From NCBI GenBank assembly GCA_964412785.1, contig CAYPQD010000004.1:23432-87431 (forward strand): 64,000 bases of DNA, given 5' to 3'. Positions within the stretch are counted from its first letter, which is position 1, and the number at the start of each line of letters is the position of its first letter. Below, piece by piece: positions 1-8,290 of this stretch. Made by a program: the position numbers and the translations under genes. Origin of the DNA: UBA5336 sp964412785. Its GTDB lineage: Bacteria; Pseudomonadota; Alphaproteobacteria; Caulobacterales; Hyphomonadaceae. The notes under the pieces were generated by a model that worked only from the letters and a program-made list of their open reading frames with translations, did not search any database and was not told where the DNA came from.

Positions 1-291
1 ACCTCCAGCATGGCGACTCGGTTGGGCGCCCTGATGGCCTCCAGGGGGCTGGGGCAGCTGCGCGAGCGGCTCGATCCCTCCAACGTCAATGGCGGCGTCC
101 TGCTCGGGCTCAACGGCATCGCCGTGAAGAGCCATGGCAGCGCTGACGCGAAAGGCTTTGCCACGGCGCTCGGCCTTGCCCTCGACCTCTCGCGAAGTCA
201 TTTCCAAACCGAGGTGTCGGAAAGCCTCAGACGCCTGGAAAGCCGCCCGGGCACCACGGACGATCCGGTCCCGTCGGAAACCACCGCATGA
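1..291 (+). CDS. plsX: Phosphate acyltransferase PlsX, C-terminal part (5' end outside window)
   Basis: This is the last 96 codons of PlsX, which converts acyl-ACP to acyl-phosphate for phosphatidate synthesis at the membrane surface. The reading frame is open from base 1. The conserved family tail is visible: a GGVLLGLNGIAVKSHG stretch followed by ADAKGFATAL. The stop overlaps the fabH start (ATGA), so the two are translationally coupled in the usual plsX-fabH arrangement linking phospholipid and fatty acid synthesis. The gene is truncated only by the window edge. Confidence 0.93.
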   Translation, partial: TSSMATRLGALMASRGLGQLRERLDPSNVNGGVLLGLNGIAVKSHGSADAKGFATALGLALDLSRSHFQTEVSESLRRLESRPGTTDDPVPSETTA

Positions 292-1259
292 TCCTGACAA
301 GAACCCGCATAGAAGGGGTCGGCACTTACCTGCCTGATCGGGTCCTCTCCAATGAGGACCTCGCCCGGATGGTTGACACCTCCGATGACTGGATACACGC
401 CCGCACGGGGATTCGTGAGCGGCGGATTGCCGCCGAGGACCAGGTGACGAGCGATCTGGCAGCGGCGGCTGCAATCCGCGCGCTGGAGGATGCCGGGCGC
501 ACTGCCGGCGAGGTCGACGTGATCGTGCTGGCGACCACGACGCCGGACAAGACTTTCCCGGCGACCGCGACGGCTGTGCAGGCGAAGATCGGCATGGGCG
601 AGGGAGCCGCCTTCGACGTACAGGCGGTGTGCTCGGGTTTCCTGTTTGCTTTGGCGACGGCTGACGGGCTTCTAAGCAAGGGGCTGTTCCGGCGTGGCCT
701 CGTCATCGGTGCTGAGACATTCTCTCGCATCATTGACTGGTCCGACCGTGGTACCTGCGTGCTGTTCGGCGATGGCGCCGGGGCCGTGGTCGTTGAGGCG
801 GGGCCCGCTGATGCCGATGACCGCGGCATACTCGCCCACCATGTGCGCACCGACGGGACCAAGGGCGAGCTGCTGCATGTGGATGGCGGCGTCTCCTCCA
901 CCGGGACGGTTGGCCATGTGCGCATGCTGGGCAACCAGGTCTTCAAGCACGCTGTTACCAATATTTCCGCAGCCATCGAGGCGGTGCTCCGCGAGAGTGG
1001 GTATAACGCCAACGAGATCGACTGGTTCGTGCCCCACCAGGCCAACCAGCGTATACTCGATGGCGTGGCGAAGAAGCTGGCAATCAATCCGGAACGGATC
1101 GTCTCGACGGTTGCGCGCCATGGCAACACGTCGGCAGCCTCAATTCCCCTGGCGCTCGGCGAGGCCATTGCCGACGGACGCATCAAGCGGGGCGATCTCA
1201 TCCTGACCGAAGCCATGGGAGGCGGTTTTTCCTGGGGGGCCTCTCTCTTCAGGCTTTAA
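288..1259 (+). CDS. fabH: 3-oxoacyl-ACP synthase III (KAS III)
   Basis: FabH starts fatty acid elongation by condensing acetyl-CoA with malonyl-ACP in the cytoplasm. The 323-residue product has the usual length. The catalytic triad can be read: Cys115 in VQAVCSGF, His250 in VPHQANQRI, and Asn280 in RHGNTSAAS. The GAGAVVVE glycine loop is also present. The ATG start overlaps the plsX stop by four bases. It is followed by ihfA, the common alphaproteobacterial plsX-fabH-ihfA order. Identification is secure. Confidence 0.97.
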   Translation: MILTRTRIEGVGTYLPDRVLSNEDLARMVDTSDDWIHARTGIRERRIAAEDQVTSDLAAAAAIRALEDAGRTAGEVDVIVLATTTPDKTFPATATAVQAKIGMGEGAAFDVQAVCSGFLFALATADGLLSKGLFRRGLVIGAETFSRIIDWSDRGTCVLFGDGAGAVVVEAGPADADDRGILAHHVRTDGTKGELLHVDGGVSSTGTVGHVRMLGNQVFKHAVTNISAAIEAVLRESGYNANEIDWFVPHQANQRILDGVAKKLAINPERIVSTVARHGNTSAASIPLALGEAIADGRIKRGDLILTEAMGGGFSWGASLFRL

Positions 1260-1310
1260 GTATTCCGTTAATTTCTGCACTGTATCCATTAACCTGCAGT
1301 GGAGAGCCGC

Positions 1311-1604
1311 ATGTCCCAGACCATCACCCGGGCCCAGGTCACCGACGCCCTTGTCCGCGAAATCGGATGCTCGCGCCAGGAATCGTTGCGAATGCTCGAC
1401 GAAACCCTGGAACTCATCGGCGAGGCACTCGAGACGGAAGGTGTCGTGAAGCTCTCGCGCTTCGGCAACTTTGTCGTTCGCGAGAAGACGGCCCGGATCG
1501 GTCGGAACCCCAAGACCGGTGATGATGCCGAAATCTCGGCCCGGCGCGTGGTCTCCTTCCGCCCGTCGCCCATGCTGAAGGCGCGGGTTGATCCCAGCAG
1601 CTGA
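1311..1604 (+). CDS. ihfA: Integration host factor alpha subunit
   Basis: IhfA pairs with IhfB to form a sequence-preferring DNA-bending protein used in transcription, recombination and replication. The 97-residue product shows the HU/IHF fold signature, with GVVKLSRFGNFVVREK followed by the DNA-intercalating beta-arm GRNPKTGD. The ATG at 1311 was chosen over an in-frame GTG at 1299 because GGAGAG at 1301-1306 makes a good ribosome binding site for it. The next gene follows after 13 bases. Confidence 0.96.
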   Translation: MSQTITRAQVTDALVREIGCSRQESLRMLDETLELIGEALETEGVVKLSRFGNFVVREKTARIGRNPKTGDDAEISARRVVSFRPSPMLKARVDPSS

Positions 1605-1617
1605 GGAGGACGAGCCG

Positions 1618-2145
1618 ATGAATGCAGCGCAAGCGGAACGCCAGACAGAAAAAGCCGTCGATGCTTACCGGTCGATCGGTGAGGTGGCACGCGAGCTTGG
1701 CTTGCCGACCCATGTGCTGCGTTACTGGGAAGGCCGTTTTCCCAGGCAGGTGAAACCCGTCAAGCGCCCAGACGGACGGCGCCTGTTCCGCCGCGAGGAC
1801 ATCGAGAGCCTGCGCGCGATCCAGATCCTGGTGCATGAGCGCGGGATGACCCTGAAGGGTGCCAAGGCGCTCCTGCTCGAGCAGGGCGTGGCGGCCGTGC
1901 TCGCGGGGGAGGCGAAACTGATCGCGCCGCCATCGTCGAACGTGCCGCCGGCGGTCCACCGGATGCAGTCTTCCCTTCGTGAGGCGTTTGGTGGGGAGAC
2001 CGGCGACACAGTGCCCGCTGCGGGCGGGCAAGACGGCGCTGTGGCCGGCGAACCGGGCAGCCCTGAACGGCTGCGCCGGATACTCAGCGACATGACCGAC
2101 CTCAAGCTGCGCCTCGACTCAGCGCGCCTGCGCATGGCAGCCTGA
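1618..2145 (+). CDS. MerR-family transcriptional regulator downstream of ihfA
   Basis: The product is 175 residues. Residues roughly 18-85 form a MerR-type winged helix-turn-helix, with the family motif VLRYWEGRFP and a recognition wing around RPDGRRLFRREDIE. The C-terminal half has low-complexity linkers and ends in a short helix; no effector-binding cysteine or ligand domain is evident. GAGGAGGA lies just before ATG 1618. A MerR protein directly after ihfA is a recurrent alphaproteobacterial arrangement, but its target genes are not known to me. tRNA-Pro follows. Confidence 0.88.
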   Translation: MNAAQAERQTEKAVDAYRSIGEVARELGLPTHVLRYWEGRFPRQVKPVKRPDGRRLFRREDIESLRAIQILVHERGMTLKGAKALLLEQGVAAVLAGEAKLIAPPSSNVPPAVHRMQSSLREAFGGETGDTVPAAGGQDGAVAGEPGSPERLRRILSDMTDLKLRLDSARLRMAA

Positions 2146-2169
2146 CAGGACCGGTGTGCAGATTGGCGT

Positions 2170-2198
2170 TTGCATTCGAGGCGCAACGCCGCCTATAC
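2170..2198 (+). promoter_or_regulatory. Candidate sigma70-type promoter for tRNA-Pro
   Basis: TTGCAT at 2170-2175 and CTATAC at 2193-2198 are separated by 17 bases and lie 9 bases upstream of the tRNA 5' end. The spacing fits a housekeeping promoter for a stable RNA. This is a reading by eye, with no transcript data. Confidence 0.5.
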
Positions 2199-2207
2199 CA
2201 GCGCTAT

Positions 2208-2285
2208 CGGAACGTGGCGCAGCCCGGTTAGCGCACCGGTCTGGGGGACCGGGGGTCGCAGGTTCGAATCCTGCCGTTCCGACCA
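2208..2285 (+). tRNA. tRNA-Pro (anticodon GGG)
   Basis: The sequence folds into a full cloverleaf. The 7-bp acceptor stem is CGGAACG/CGTTCCG. The anticodon stem CCGGT/ACCGG encloses loop CTGGGGG with anticodon GGG. The T arm is GCAGG-TTCGAAT-CCTGC. ACCA is encoded at the 3' end. It decodes CCC and CCU. The gene stands between the MerR gene and nuoA, a typical position in this bacterial group. Confidence 0.97.
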
Positions 2286-2417
2286 TCGCCTCAATGGCTG
2301 GCCGTGACGCGGCGCCGCATATCCGGGACGTGAAACGCGCTAACATACCATGTAGGCACCAGAAACTGTCGATGACGCGCCCCGACTGCCGCGACCGCGT
2401 CCACAGGGAAGACTGAC

Positions 2418-2792
2418 ATGACCGATATTGAACGTTTTGCACTGGACTACCTGCCGGTGCTCATCTTCCTGGGGTTCGCAGCCGGCCTGTCGGTGCTGTT
2501 TGTCCTCGGCTCGGCCATGCTCGCGCCGCACAAGCCGGATCCAGAGAAGCTGTCGGCGTATGAGTGCGGGTTCAACGCCTTCGACGATGCGCGCATGAAA
2601 TTTGACGTGCGCTTCTACCTCGTCGCGATCCTGTTCATCATCTTTGACTTGGAAGTGGCGTTCCTGTTTCCGTGGGCGGTCAGCCTCGGTGAGATCGGCC
2701 TGTTCGGTTTCTGGTCGATGGTCGCGTTTCTAATGGTGCTGACCGTTGGCTTCGCCTATGAGTGGCGCCGCGGAGCGCTTGAATGGGAGTAG
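2418..2792 (+). CDS. nuoA: NADH-quinone oxidoreductase subunit A
   Basis: NuoA is a small membrane subunit of complex I near the junction of the hydrophilic and membrane arms. The 124 residues contain three transmembrane helices. The conserved loop YECGFNAFDDARMKFDVRFY between helices 1 and 2 is intact. An AGGGA box precedes the ATG. It opens the 14-subunit nuo operon, which runs to 18382; nuoB begins 3 bases after its stop. Confidence 0.97.
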   Translation: MTDIERFALDYLPVLIFLGFAAGLSVLFVLGSAMLAPHKPDPEKLSAYECGFNAFDDARMKFDVRFYLVAILFIIFDLEVAFLFPWAVSLGEIGLFGFWSMVAFLMVLTVGFAYEWRRGALEWE

Positions 2793-2795
2793 GGC

Positions 2796-3371
2796 ATGAG
2801 CGATGACGTCAAGCTGAAGCCCTATGCCCTCGGTGCCGGCCGCGCCGGTATCGAGGGTGGGCGAGATGTGCGTCTCGACGATCCGTTTTATTCCGGACTG
2901 TCAGATCAGCTGGCCGACAAGGGCTTTTTCACGGCCCGCGCTGACGATTTGATCGCGTGGGCGCGAACCGGCTCGCTGATGTGGATGACTTTCGGGCTTG
3001 CCTGCTGCGCCGTGGAAATGATGCATGCGGGCAATCCTCGTTACGACCTTGAACGGTTCGGCATGGCGCCGCGCGGAAGCCCTCGCCAGTCGGACGTGAT
3101 GATCGTCGCAGGCACGCTCACCAACAAGATGGCGCCGGCTCTGCGCAAGGTATACGATCAGATGCCGGAGCCGCGCTATGTCATCTCGATGGGATCTTGT
3201 GCCAATGGCGGGGGCTATTACCACTACAGCTACAGCGTGGTGCGCGGATGCGACCGGATCGTGCCGGTGGACATCTATATTCCCGGATGCCCGCCGACGG
3301 CAGAGGCGCTGGTCTACGGTTTTCTGCAGCTGCAGAAGAAGATCCGCCGCGAAGGCTCGATCGAGCGCTAG
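2796..3371 (+). CDS. nuoB: NADH-quinone oxidoreductase subunit B (N2 cluster subunit)
   Basis: NuoB carries the terminal [4Fe-4S] cluster N2 that reduces quinone. The 191-residue protein shows all four ligands: the tandem Cys70-Cys71 in LACCAVEMM, Cys135 in MGSCANGGG and Cys165 in IPGCPP. An N-terminal extension of about 45 residues precedes the core, as in other alphaproteobacterial and mitochondrial homologues. It lies between nuoA and nuoC with short gaps. Confidence 0.98.
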   Translation: MSDDVKLKPYALGAGRAGIEGGRDVRLDDPFYSGLSDQLADKGFFTARADDLIAWARTGSLMWMTFGLACCAVEMMHAGNPRYDLERFGMAPRGSPRQSDVMIVAGTLTNKMAPALRKVYDQMPEPRYVISMGSCANGGGYYHYSYSVVRGCDRIVPVDIYIPGCPPTAEALVYGFLQLQKKIRREGSIER

Positions 3372-3382
3372 GAGTGGCTGAC

Positions 3383-4015
3383 ATGGCTGTGGATTTCGAG
3401 GCGCTCGGCGATCTTGCCAGCTATCTTGAGACGGCGCTCAGGGCTGCCGTCCGGCGGGTCGGGGTGGTGCGTGGCGAACTCAGCCTCGATGTGGAGCGCG
3501 ATCGGATTGTCGATGTCATCCGTTTCCTTCGCGAGGACACCCAGTGCCTGTTCGAAACGCTGATCGATCTTGCCGGCGTCGATTATCCCGAGCGCGCGGA
3601 CAGGTTTGACGTGGTCTATCACCTCCTCTCCATGCGGATGAACCAGCGCATTCGCGTTCGCGTGACGACGGACGAGGAGCGCGCCGTGCCGAGCCTTGTC
3701 GGGGTCTTTCGGGGCGCGGGCTGGTATGAGCGCGAGGCGTTCGACCTTTATGGCATTACCTTCTCGGACCATCCGGACCTGCGCCGGCTGCTCACCGATT
3801 ATGGCTTTGAGGGATATCCGATGCGCAAGGACTTCCCGCTGACCGGGCATAGCGAGGTGCGCTATGACGAGCTTCAAAAGCGGGTCGTCTACGAGCCGGT
3901 GACGCTGACGCAGGAATACCGGGACTTCGATTTCCTCTCGCCCTGGGAGGGCATGACCCGCGTCATTCCCGGAGATGAGAAAGCGACACAGGGCAAGGAC
4001 GACAGCCATGGCTGA
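3383..4015 (+). CDS. nuoC: NADH-quinone oxidoreductase subunit C
   Basis: NuoC is the 30-kDa subunit of the peripheral arm that contacts NuoD and NuoB. The product is 210 residues. It includes the family motif GAGWYEREAFDLYGI and the downstream PMRKDFPLTG segment. The ATG at 3383 with GGAG nearby is preferred; an in-frame upstream start at 3197 would overlap nuoB deeply and is rejected. Its 3' end overlaps nuoD by 8 bases, and it is separate from NuoD rather than fused as in enterobacteria. Confidence 0.97.
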   Translation: MAVDFEALGDLASYLETALRAAVRRVGVVRGELSLDVERDRIVDVIRFLREDTQCLFETLIDLAGVDYPERADRFDVVYHLLSMRMNQRIRVRVTTDEERAVPSLVGVFRGAGWYEREAFDLYGITFSDHPDLRRLLTDYGFEGYPMRKDFPLTGHSEVRYDELQKRVVYEPVTLTQEYRDFDFLSPWEGMTRVIPGDEKATQGKDDSHG

Positions 4016-5204
4016 CGACTACAATTCCGCTGCGGTGGACGACAACAAGTTCACCCTGAATTTCGGGCCGCAGCACCCGGCCGCCCACGGCGTGCTGCGC
4101 ATGATCCTTGATCTCGACGGTGAGGTGGTGGAGCGCGTCGACTGCCATATCGGTCTCCTGCACCGCGGCACCGAGAAGCTTCTCGAATACAAGACCTACC
4201 TGCAGGGCCTGCCATATTTCGACCGGCTCGACTATTGCGCGCCGATGAACCAGGAGCATGCCTGGTGCCTCGCCATCGAGAAGCTGATGGCAGTCGACAT
4301 CCCGCGACGGGCAAAATTCATACGGGTGCTCTATTCCGAGATCGGCCGGATCATGTCGCACCTCCTGAATGTCGGCACACAGGTCCTTGATGTCGGCGCG
4401 CTGACGCCGATCACATGGTGTTTCGAGGAGCGTGAGAAGCTGAGCGTGTTCTATGAGCGCGCCTCCGGCTCTCGCATGCACTCGGCCTATTTCCGCCCGG
4501 GCGGTGTCCATCAGGACCTGCCTCAGGAGCTGATTGATGACATCCTCGCCTGGTGTCGCGACTTCCCCGGGCGCCTTGATGACATCGAGGGGCTCGTGAC
4601 CGAGAACCGGATCTTCAAGCAGCGCAATGTCGACATTGGGGTCGTTGACACGAAGACCATTCTCGACTGGGGATTTTCCGGCGTCATGGTGCGCGGCAGT
4701 GGCCTGAAGTGGGATCTTCGGCGCGCCCAGCCCTATGAGGTCTATGACGAGCTCGATTTCCGCGTGCCGATCGGCCAGCATGGCGATAATTACGATCGCT
4801 ATGTCTGCCGCATGGATGAAATGCGCCAGTCGGTACGCATCATCGAGCAGTGTATCGAGATGATGCCGGCGGGCGAGGTTCTGATGGCCGGCTCGAAGGT
4901 GGCGCCGCCGCGCCGGGGCGAGATGAAGCGCTCGATGGAGGCGCTGATCCATCACTTCAAGCTCTACACCGAAGGCTTCCACGTGCCGGAAGGCGAGGTA
5001 TATGCGGCTGTCGAGGCGCCAAAGGGTGAGTTCGGCGTCTATCTCGTCGCCGATGGCACCAACCGGCCCTATCGCGCGAAGATCCGCGCGCCGGGCTTTC
5101 CGCACCTGCAGGCAATGGACCATCTCTGCAAGGGGCACATGCTGGCTGACGTTTCAGCGATTCTCGGTTCGCTCGATATCGTGTTCGGGGAGATCGACCG
5201 GTGA
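4008..5204 (+). CDS. nuoD: NADH-quinone oxidoreductase subunit D
   Basis: NuoD (49-kDa subunit) forms the quinone-binding pocket next to cluster N2. The 398-residue protein begins with the conserved FGPQHPAAHGVLR segment, which holds the beta-hairpin histidine that contacts quinone. The C-terminal PFRAKIR-type region appears as RPYRAKIRAPGF. ATG 4008 lies inside the end of nuoC. The stop overlaps a GTG start of a VOC-family gene that is not a usual nuo member. Confidence 0.98.
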   Translation: MADDYNSAAVDDNKFTLNFGPQHPAAHGVLRMILDLDGEVVERVDCHIGLLHRGTEKLLEYKTYLQGLPYFDRLDYCAPMNQEHAWCLAIEKLMAVDIPRRAKFIRVLYSEIGRIMSHLLNVGTQVLDVGALTPITWCFEEREKLSVFYERASGSRMHSAYFRPGGVHQDLPQELIDDILAWCRDFPGRLDDIEGLVTENRIFKQRNVDIGVVDTKTILDWGFSGVMVRGSGLKWDLRRAQPYEVYDELDFRVPIGQHGDNYDRYVCRMDEMRQSVRIIEQCIEMMPAGEVLMAGSKVAPPRRGEMKRSMEALIHHFKLYTEGFHVPEGEVYAAVEAPKGEFGVYLVADGTNRPYRAKIRAPGFPHLQAMDHLCKGHMLADVSAILGSLDIVFGEIDR

Positions 5205-5677
5205 GCGCTGGCCCGGCCTTCCCAGAACAGCGCCTGTCCGTGATCACGCTTGGTGTCTCTGACCGGGCGGCGATGACCGCGTTCTGTGAGGACGTGCTGG
5301 GCCTGCGCAATGTCGGTCCCACCGCGATGGCGGTGTTCGACCTTGGCGGCTTCGTGCTGGGGCTGTGGGAGCACGGCAAGCTTGCTGAGGATGCGGGCAT
5401 GATCCCGGGCGAGCCCGCACCGCCCGGCACCTTCAGGGGCGTCGCGCTTGCGTACAATGCTCGCTCCCGGCAGGAGGTGGACAACATCTTCGCCCGCCTG
5501 GAGATGGCGGCCGTAACCATCACGAAAGTGCCCCATGAGGCATTCTGGGGCGGCTATTCCGGCTACTTTGCCGACCCTGAAGGCAATGCCTGGGAGGTCG
5601 TGCACAATCCCCACTGGAGCCTCGACGACGCCGGCCGCGTCGTCCTGCCCGATACGCCCGATAAGGAGGGCCGCTAG
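5201..5677 (+). CDS. VOC (glyoxalase/bleomycin resistance) family protein inside the nuo operon
   Basis: The 158-residue product has the two-module vicinal oxygen chelate layout. The first module starts at LSVITLGVSDRAAMTAFCEDVLGL and the second ends in YFADPEGNAWEVVHNPHW, where the late Glu is the usual metal ligand. The position matching the first-strand metal ligand appears to be Thr rather than His, so metal binding is uncertain. The GTG start overlaps the nuoD stop (GTGA), and nuoE begins immediately after the stop, so co-translation is likely. No link to complex I is established; substrate unknown. Confidence 0.85.
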   Translation: MSAGPAFPEQRLSVITLGVSDRAAMTAFCEDVLGLRNVGPTAMAVFDLGGFVLGLWEHGKLAEDAGMIPGEPAPPGTFRGVALAYNARSRQEVDNIFARLEMAAVTITKVPHEAFWGGYSGYFADPEGNAWEVVHNPHWSLDDAGRVVLPDTPDKEGR

Positions 5678-6781
5678 ATGGCGCTTCGACGATTCGACAT
5701 TGAGGCCGGGGGCGAGACCTTCGCATTCCGGCTGGAAACCGAGGATGAGGTTGCCTTCTGGCGCGCCAAGTATCCTGACGACCGCCAGCAGTCGGCGGTG
5801 ATCCCGCTGCTCTGGCTGGCCCAGAAGGACAATGGCGGCTGGCTCAGCGAACCGGCCATGCGTGTCGTCGCCGACCGCCTCACCATGCCCTATGTTCGCG
5901 TCTATGAAGTGGCGACCTTCTACACCATGTTCCGGTTGCAGCCCGTCGGCAGGCACCATGTCCAGCTGTGCGGGACGACGCCGTGCATGCTGCGCGGGGC
6001 TGAAGCGCTGAAGAAGGTCTGCGAGCGCCATATTGGCCGCCAGATGGCCGTGACTGATGATGGCAAGCTTTCCTGGGAAGAAGTGGAATGCCTTGGCGCC
6101 TGTGTGAACGCGCCCATGGTGCAGGTCAATGAGGACTATTTCGAGGACCTCACGCCCGAGAGCCTGCAGGCGATCCTGGAGCGCCTGCGCGGTGGTGCGG
6201 GCGTCGATACGGGCCCGCAGGTGGACCGCGTCTTCTCCGCGCCGCAAGGCGGCACAGACGTCCTGACCGACCCGTCCCTGTTCGACGGAAGCCGCGCTGC
6301 GCCGCTCGGCGCCATTCCGAACGCTCCCGTGGCCGATGAGCCGGCAGCGGAGGCGAAGGGCGAGCCTCCGGCGGCGCCGCCAACCAAGACGCAAGGCGGG
6401 GACGCCTCCAAGGGTGACGTCAAGGCGGCCGAACCGGACGGCAAGCATAAGCCGGAGACGCTGCCCGGACAGAAACCCGCCATGGTCGACCCCGGTCAGA
6501 CCGCCGCCGACGATCTGAAACGGATCAAGGGCATCGGCCCGACGAATGAGGAGCAGCTCAACCGGCTCGGCATCTTCACCTTCGCTCAGATCGCCAACTG
6601 GACACTTGAGAATGTGGAGTGGGTGGAGGGATATCTCAGCTTCCCGGGCCGGATCAGGCGCGAGGACTGGATATCCCAGGCGCGTATCCTCGCCCATGGC
6701 GGCGAGACGGCCTTCGCGCGGCGCGTCGATGCCGGCAAGGTGCCCTCCAGCCAGGATGAAGATGGCGAGGGCGGGAACTGA
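5678..6781 (+). CDS. nuoE: NADH-quinone oxidoreductase subunit E with C-terminal helix-hairpin-helix extension
   Basis: NuoE (24-kDa subunit) carries the [2Fe-2S] cluster N1a beside NuoF. Residues 1-175 are the thioredoxin-like domain with ligands Cys98, Cys103, Cys138 and Cys142. The protein is 367 residues, about twice the usual size. A Pro/Ala/Lys-rich linker (about 180-275) leads to a helix-hairpin-helix-like domain at about 278-340, with LKRIKGIGPTNEEQLNRLGI. Such tails are known on alphaproteobacterial NuoE proteins but their role is unclear. The stop overlaps the next start. Confidence 0.95.
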   Translation: MALRRFDIEAGGETFAFRLETEDEVAFWRAKYPDDRQQSAVIPLLWLAQKDNGGWLSEPAMRVVADRLTMPYVRVYEVATFYTMFRLQPVGRHHVQLCGTTPCMLRGAEALKKVCERHIGRQMAVTDDGKLSWEEVECLGACVNAPMVQVNEDYFEDLTPESLQAILERLRGGAGVDTGPQVDRVFSAPQGGTDVLTDPSLFDGSRAAPLGAIPNAPVADEPAAEAKGEPPAAPPTKTQGGDASKGDVKAAEPDGKHKPETLPGQKPAMVDPGQTAADDLKRIKGIGPTNEEQLNRLGIFTFAQIANWTLENVEWVEGYLSFPGRIRREDWISQARILAHGGETAFARRVDAGKVPSSQDEDGEGGN

Positions 6782-6975
6782 TGGCCGGTCGTGAGCTTTC
6801 CTCGAAGGACAGGGCGGCGCTGGTGCGTGCGGCAATGCTGGACGGCGTTTGCATTGTCGGCGGCGGCCTTGCCTTTCTTGCGACCGACAACTGGGTCTGG
6901 CTACTCGCCGGCATCTTGCTGGGATCGGGATTCATACTCCCCGCGTTGATCCGGATCGTGCGGGCAGGGAGATAG
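6781..6975 (+). CDS. Small two-helix membrane protein within nuo operon
   Basis: A 64-residue product whose ATG overlaps the nuoE stop (TGATG) and whose stop lies 2 bases before nuoF. It has a short charged N-terminus (SSKDRAALVR) and two hydrophobic helices separated by a DNW turn, ending with Arg residues. I do not recognise a family. The tight overlaps make it a real, co-translated gene. A role in complex I assembly is only a guess from context. Confidence 0.75.
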   Translation: MAGRELSSKDRAALVRAAMLDGVCIVGGGLAFLATDNWVWLLAGILLGSGFILPALIRIVRAGR

Positions 6976-6977
6976 AC

Positions 6978-8285
6978 ATGCTTCAGGACAAAGACCGCAT
7001 CTTCACCAACCTTTATGGCCGGCATTCACCTGGCCTCAAATCGGCGCAGAGACGCGGAGCATGGAATTCGACGAAAGACCTTCTCTCCTTCGGTCCGGAA
7101 TGGGTGTGCGACCAGATCAAGGCGTCGGGCCTGCGCGGGCGGGGCGGGGCAGGTTTTCCGACGGGCCTGAAATGGACCTTCATGCCCAGGGAAGTCGGCG
7201 AGCGGGCGCACTATCTCGTCGTCAATGCCGATGAATCAGAGCCTGGTACCTGCAAGGACCGGGAAATCCTGCGCCATGACCCGCACCTGCTGATCGAGGG
7301 GTGCCTGATCGCGTCCTACGCCATGCGCGCTCATGCCTGCTATATCTATATCCGCGGCGAATATATTGCCGAGCGTCACGCCCTTGAGGCAGCCATCCGG
7401 GAAGCCTATGAGGCGCGCCTGATCGGCCAGGACAATCTCCATGGCTGGGATTTTGATCTTCATGTTCACCATGGCGCCGGCGCCTATATCTGCGGCGAGG
7501 AGACCGCACTTCTGGAGAGCCTGGAGGGCAAGAAGGGCCAGCCGCGGCTTAAGCCGCCCTTCCCGGCAAATGCCGGGCTTTATGGCTGTCCGACCACCGT
7601 GAACAATGTGGAATCCATCGCGGTGGTGCCGACCATCCTGCGCCGCGGCGCGGAGTGGTTTGCAGGCTTCGGCGCGCCGAACAATACCGGCACCAAGCTG
7701 TTTTGCGTGTCGGGCCACGTCAATACGCCATGCAATGTGGAAGAGGAGATGTCGATCACCTTCCGCGAGCTCATCGAGACCCATTGCGGCGGCATCCGCG
7801 GCGGCTGGGAAAACCTGAAGGCAGTGATCCCTGGCGGGTCATCCGTGCCGATGGTTCCGGCTGATCAGATCCTCGATGCGAAGATGGATTTCGATACCCT
7901 GCGGGACCTGAAATCAGGCCTTGGTACGGCCGCTGTCATCGTCATGGACCAGTCGACAGACCTCATCAAGGCGATCGCCCGCATCAGCTATTTCTACAAG
8001 CATGAGAGCTGCGGCCAGTGCACGCCCTGCCGGGAAGGCACCGGCTGGATGTGGCGCACGGTGGAACGCATGGCCCGCGGCGAGGCGGAGCATGACGAGA
8101 TCGACATGCTGCTGGACGTGACCAAGCAGGTGGAGGGCCACACCATCTGCGCGCTCGGCGACGCGGCGGCCTGGCCTATCCAGGGGCTGATCCGCCATTT
8201 CCGCCACGAGATCGAGCAGCGCATCAACGATTATCGCGCAAGCCGGCGCACGATCGTCCCCGGTCACCGGGTGGCGGCAGAGTAG
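6978..8285 (+). CDS. nuoF: NADH-quinone oxidoreductase subunit F (FMN, NADH site)
   Basis: NuoF oxidises NADH through FMN and passes electrons to cluster N3. The 435-residue protein shows the glycine-rich nucleotide site GRGGAGFPTGLKW (about residues 54-66), the NADESEPGTCKDRE segment, and the [4Fe-4S] motif ESCGQCTPCREG with a later cysteine in HTICALGD. ATG 6978 is preferred over the upstream in-frame start at 6849 because it matches the family N-terminus and clears the preceding gene. Confidence 0.98.
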   Translation: MLQDKDRIFTNLYGRHSPGLKSAQRRGAWNSTKDLLSFGPEWVCDQIKASGLRGRGGAGFPTGLKWTFMPREVGERAHYLVVNADESEPGTCKDREILRHDPHLLIEGCLIASYAMRAHACYIYIRGEYIAERHALEAAIREAYEARLIGQDNLHGWDFDLHVHHGAGAYICGEETALLESLEGKKGQPRLKPPFPANAGLYGCPTTVNNVESIAVVPTILRRGAEWFAGFGAPNNTGTKLFCVSGHVNTPCNVEEEMSITFRELIETHCGGIRGGWENLKAVIPGGSSVPMVPADQILDAKMDFDTLRDLKSGLGTAAVIVMDQSTDLIKAIARISYFYKHESCGQCTPCREGTGWMWRTVERMARGEAEHDEIDMLLDVTKQVEGHTICALGDAAAWPIQGLIRHFRHEIEQRINDYRASRRTIVPGHRVAAE

Positions 8286-8290
8286 GATGA

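Noticed and set aside
3197..3382. Longer NuoC start at 3197
   Set aside because: It would overlap most of the 3' end of nuoB and add residues with no match to the NuoC family; ATG 3383 has a ribosome binding site and matches the family start.
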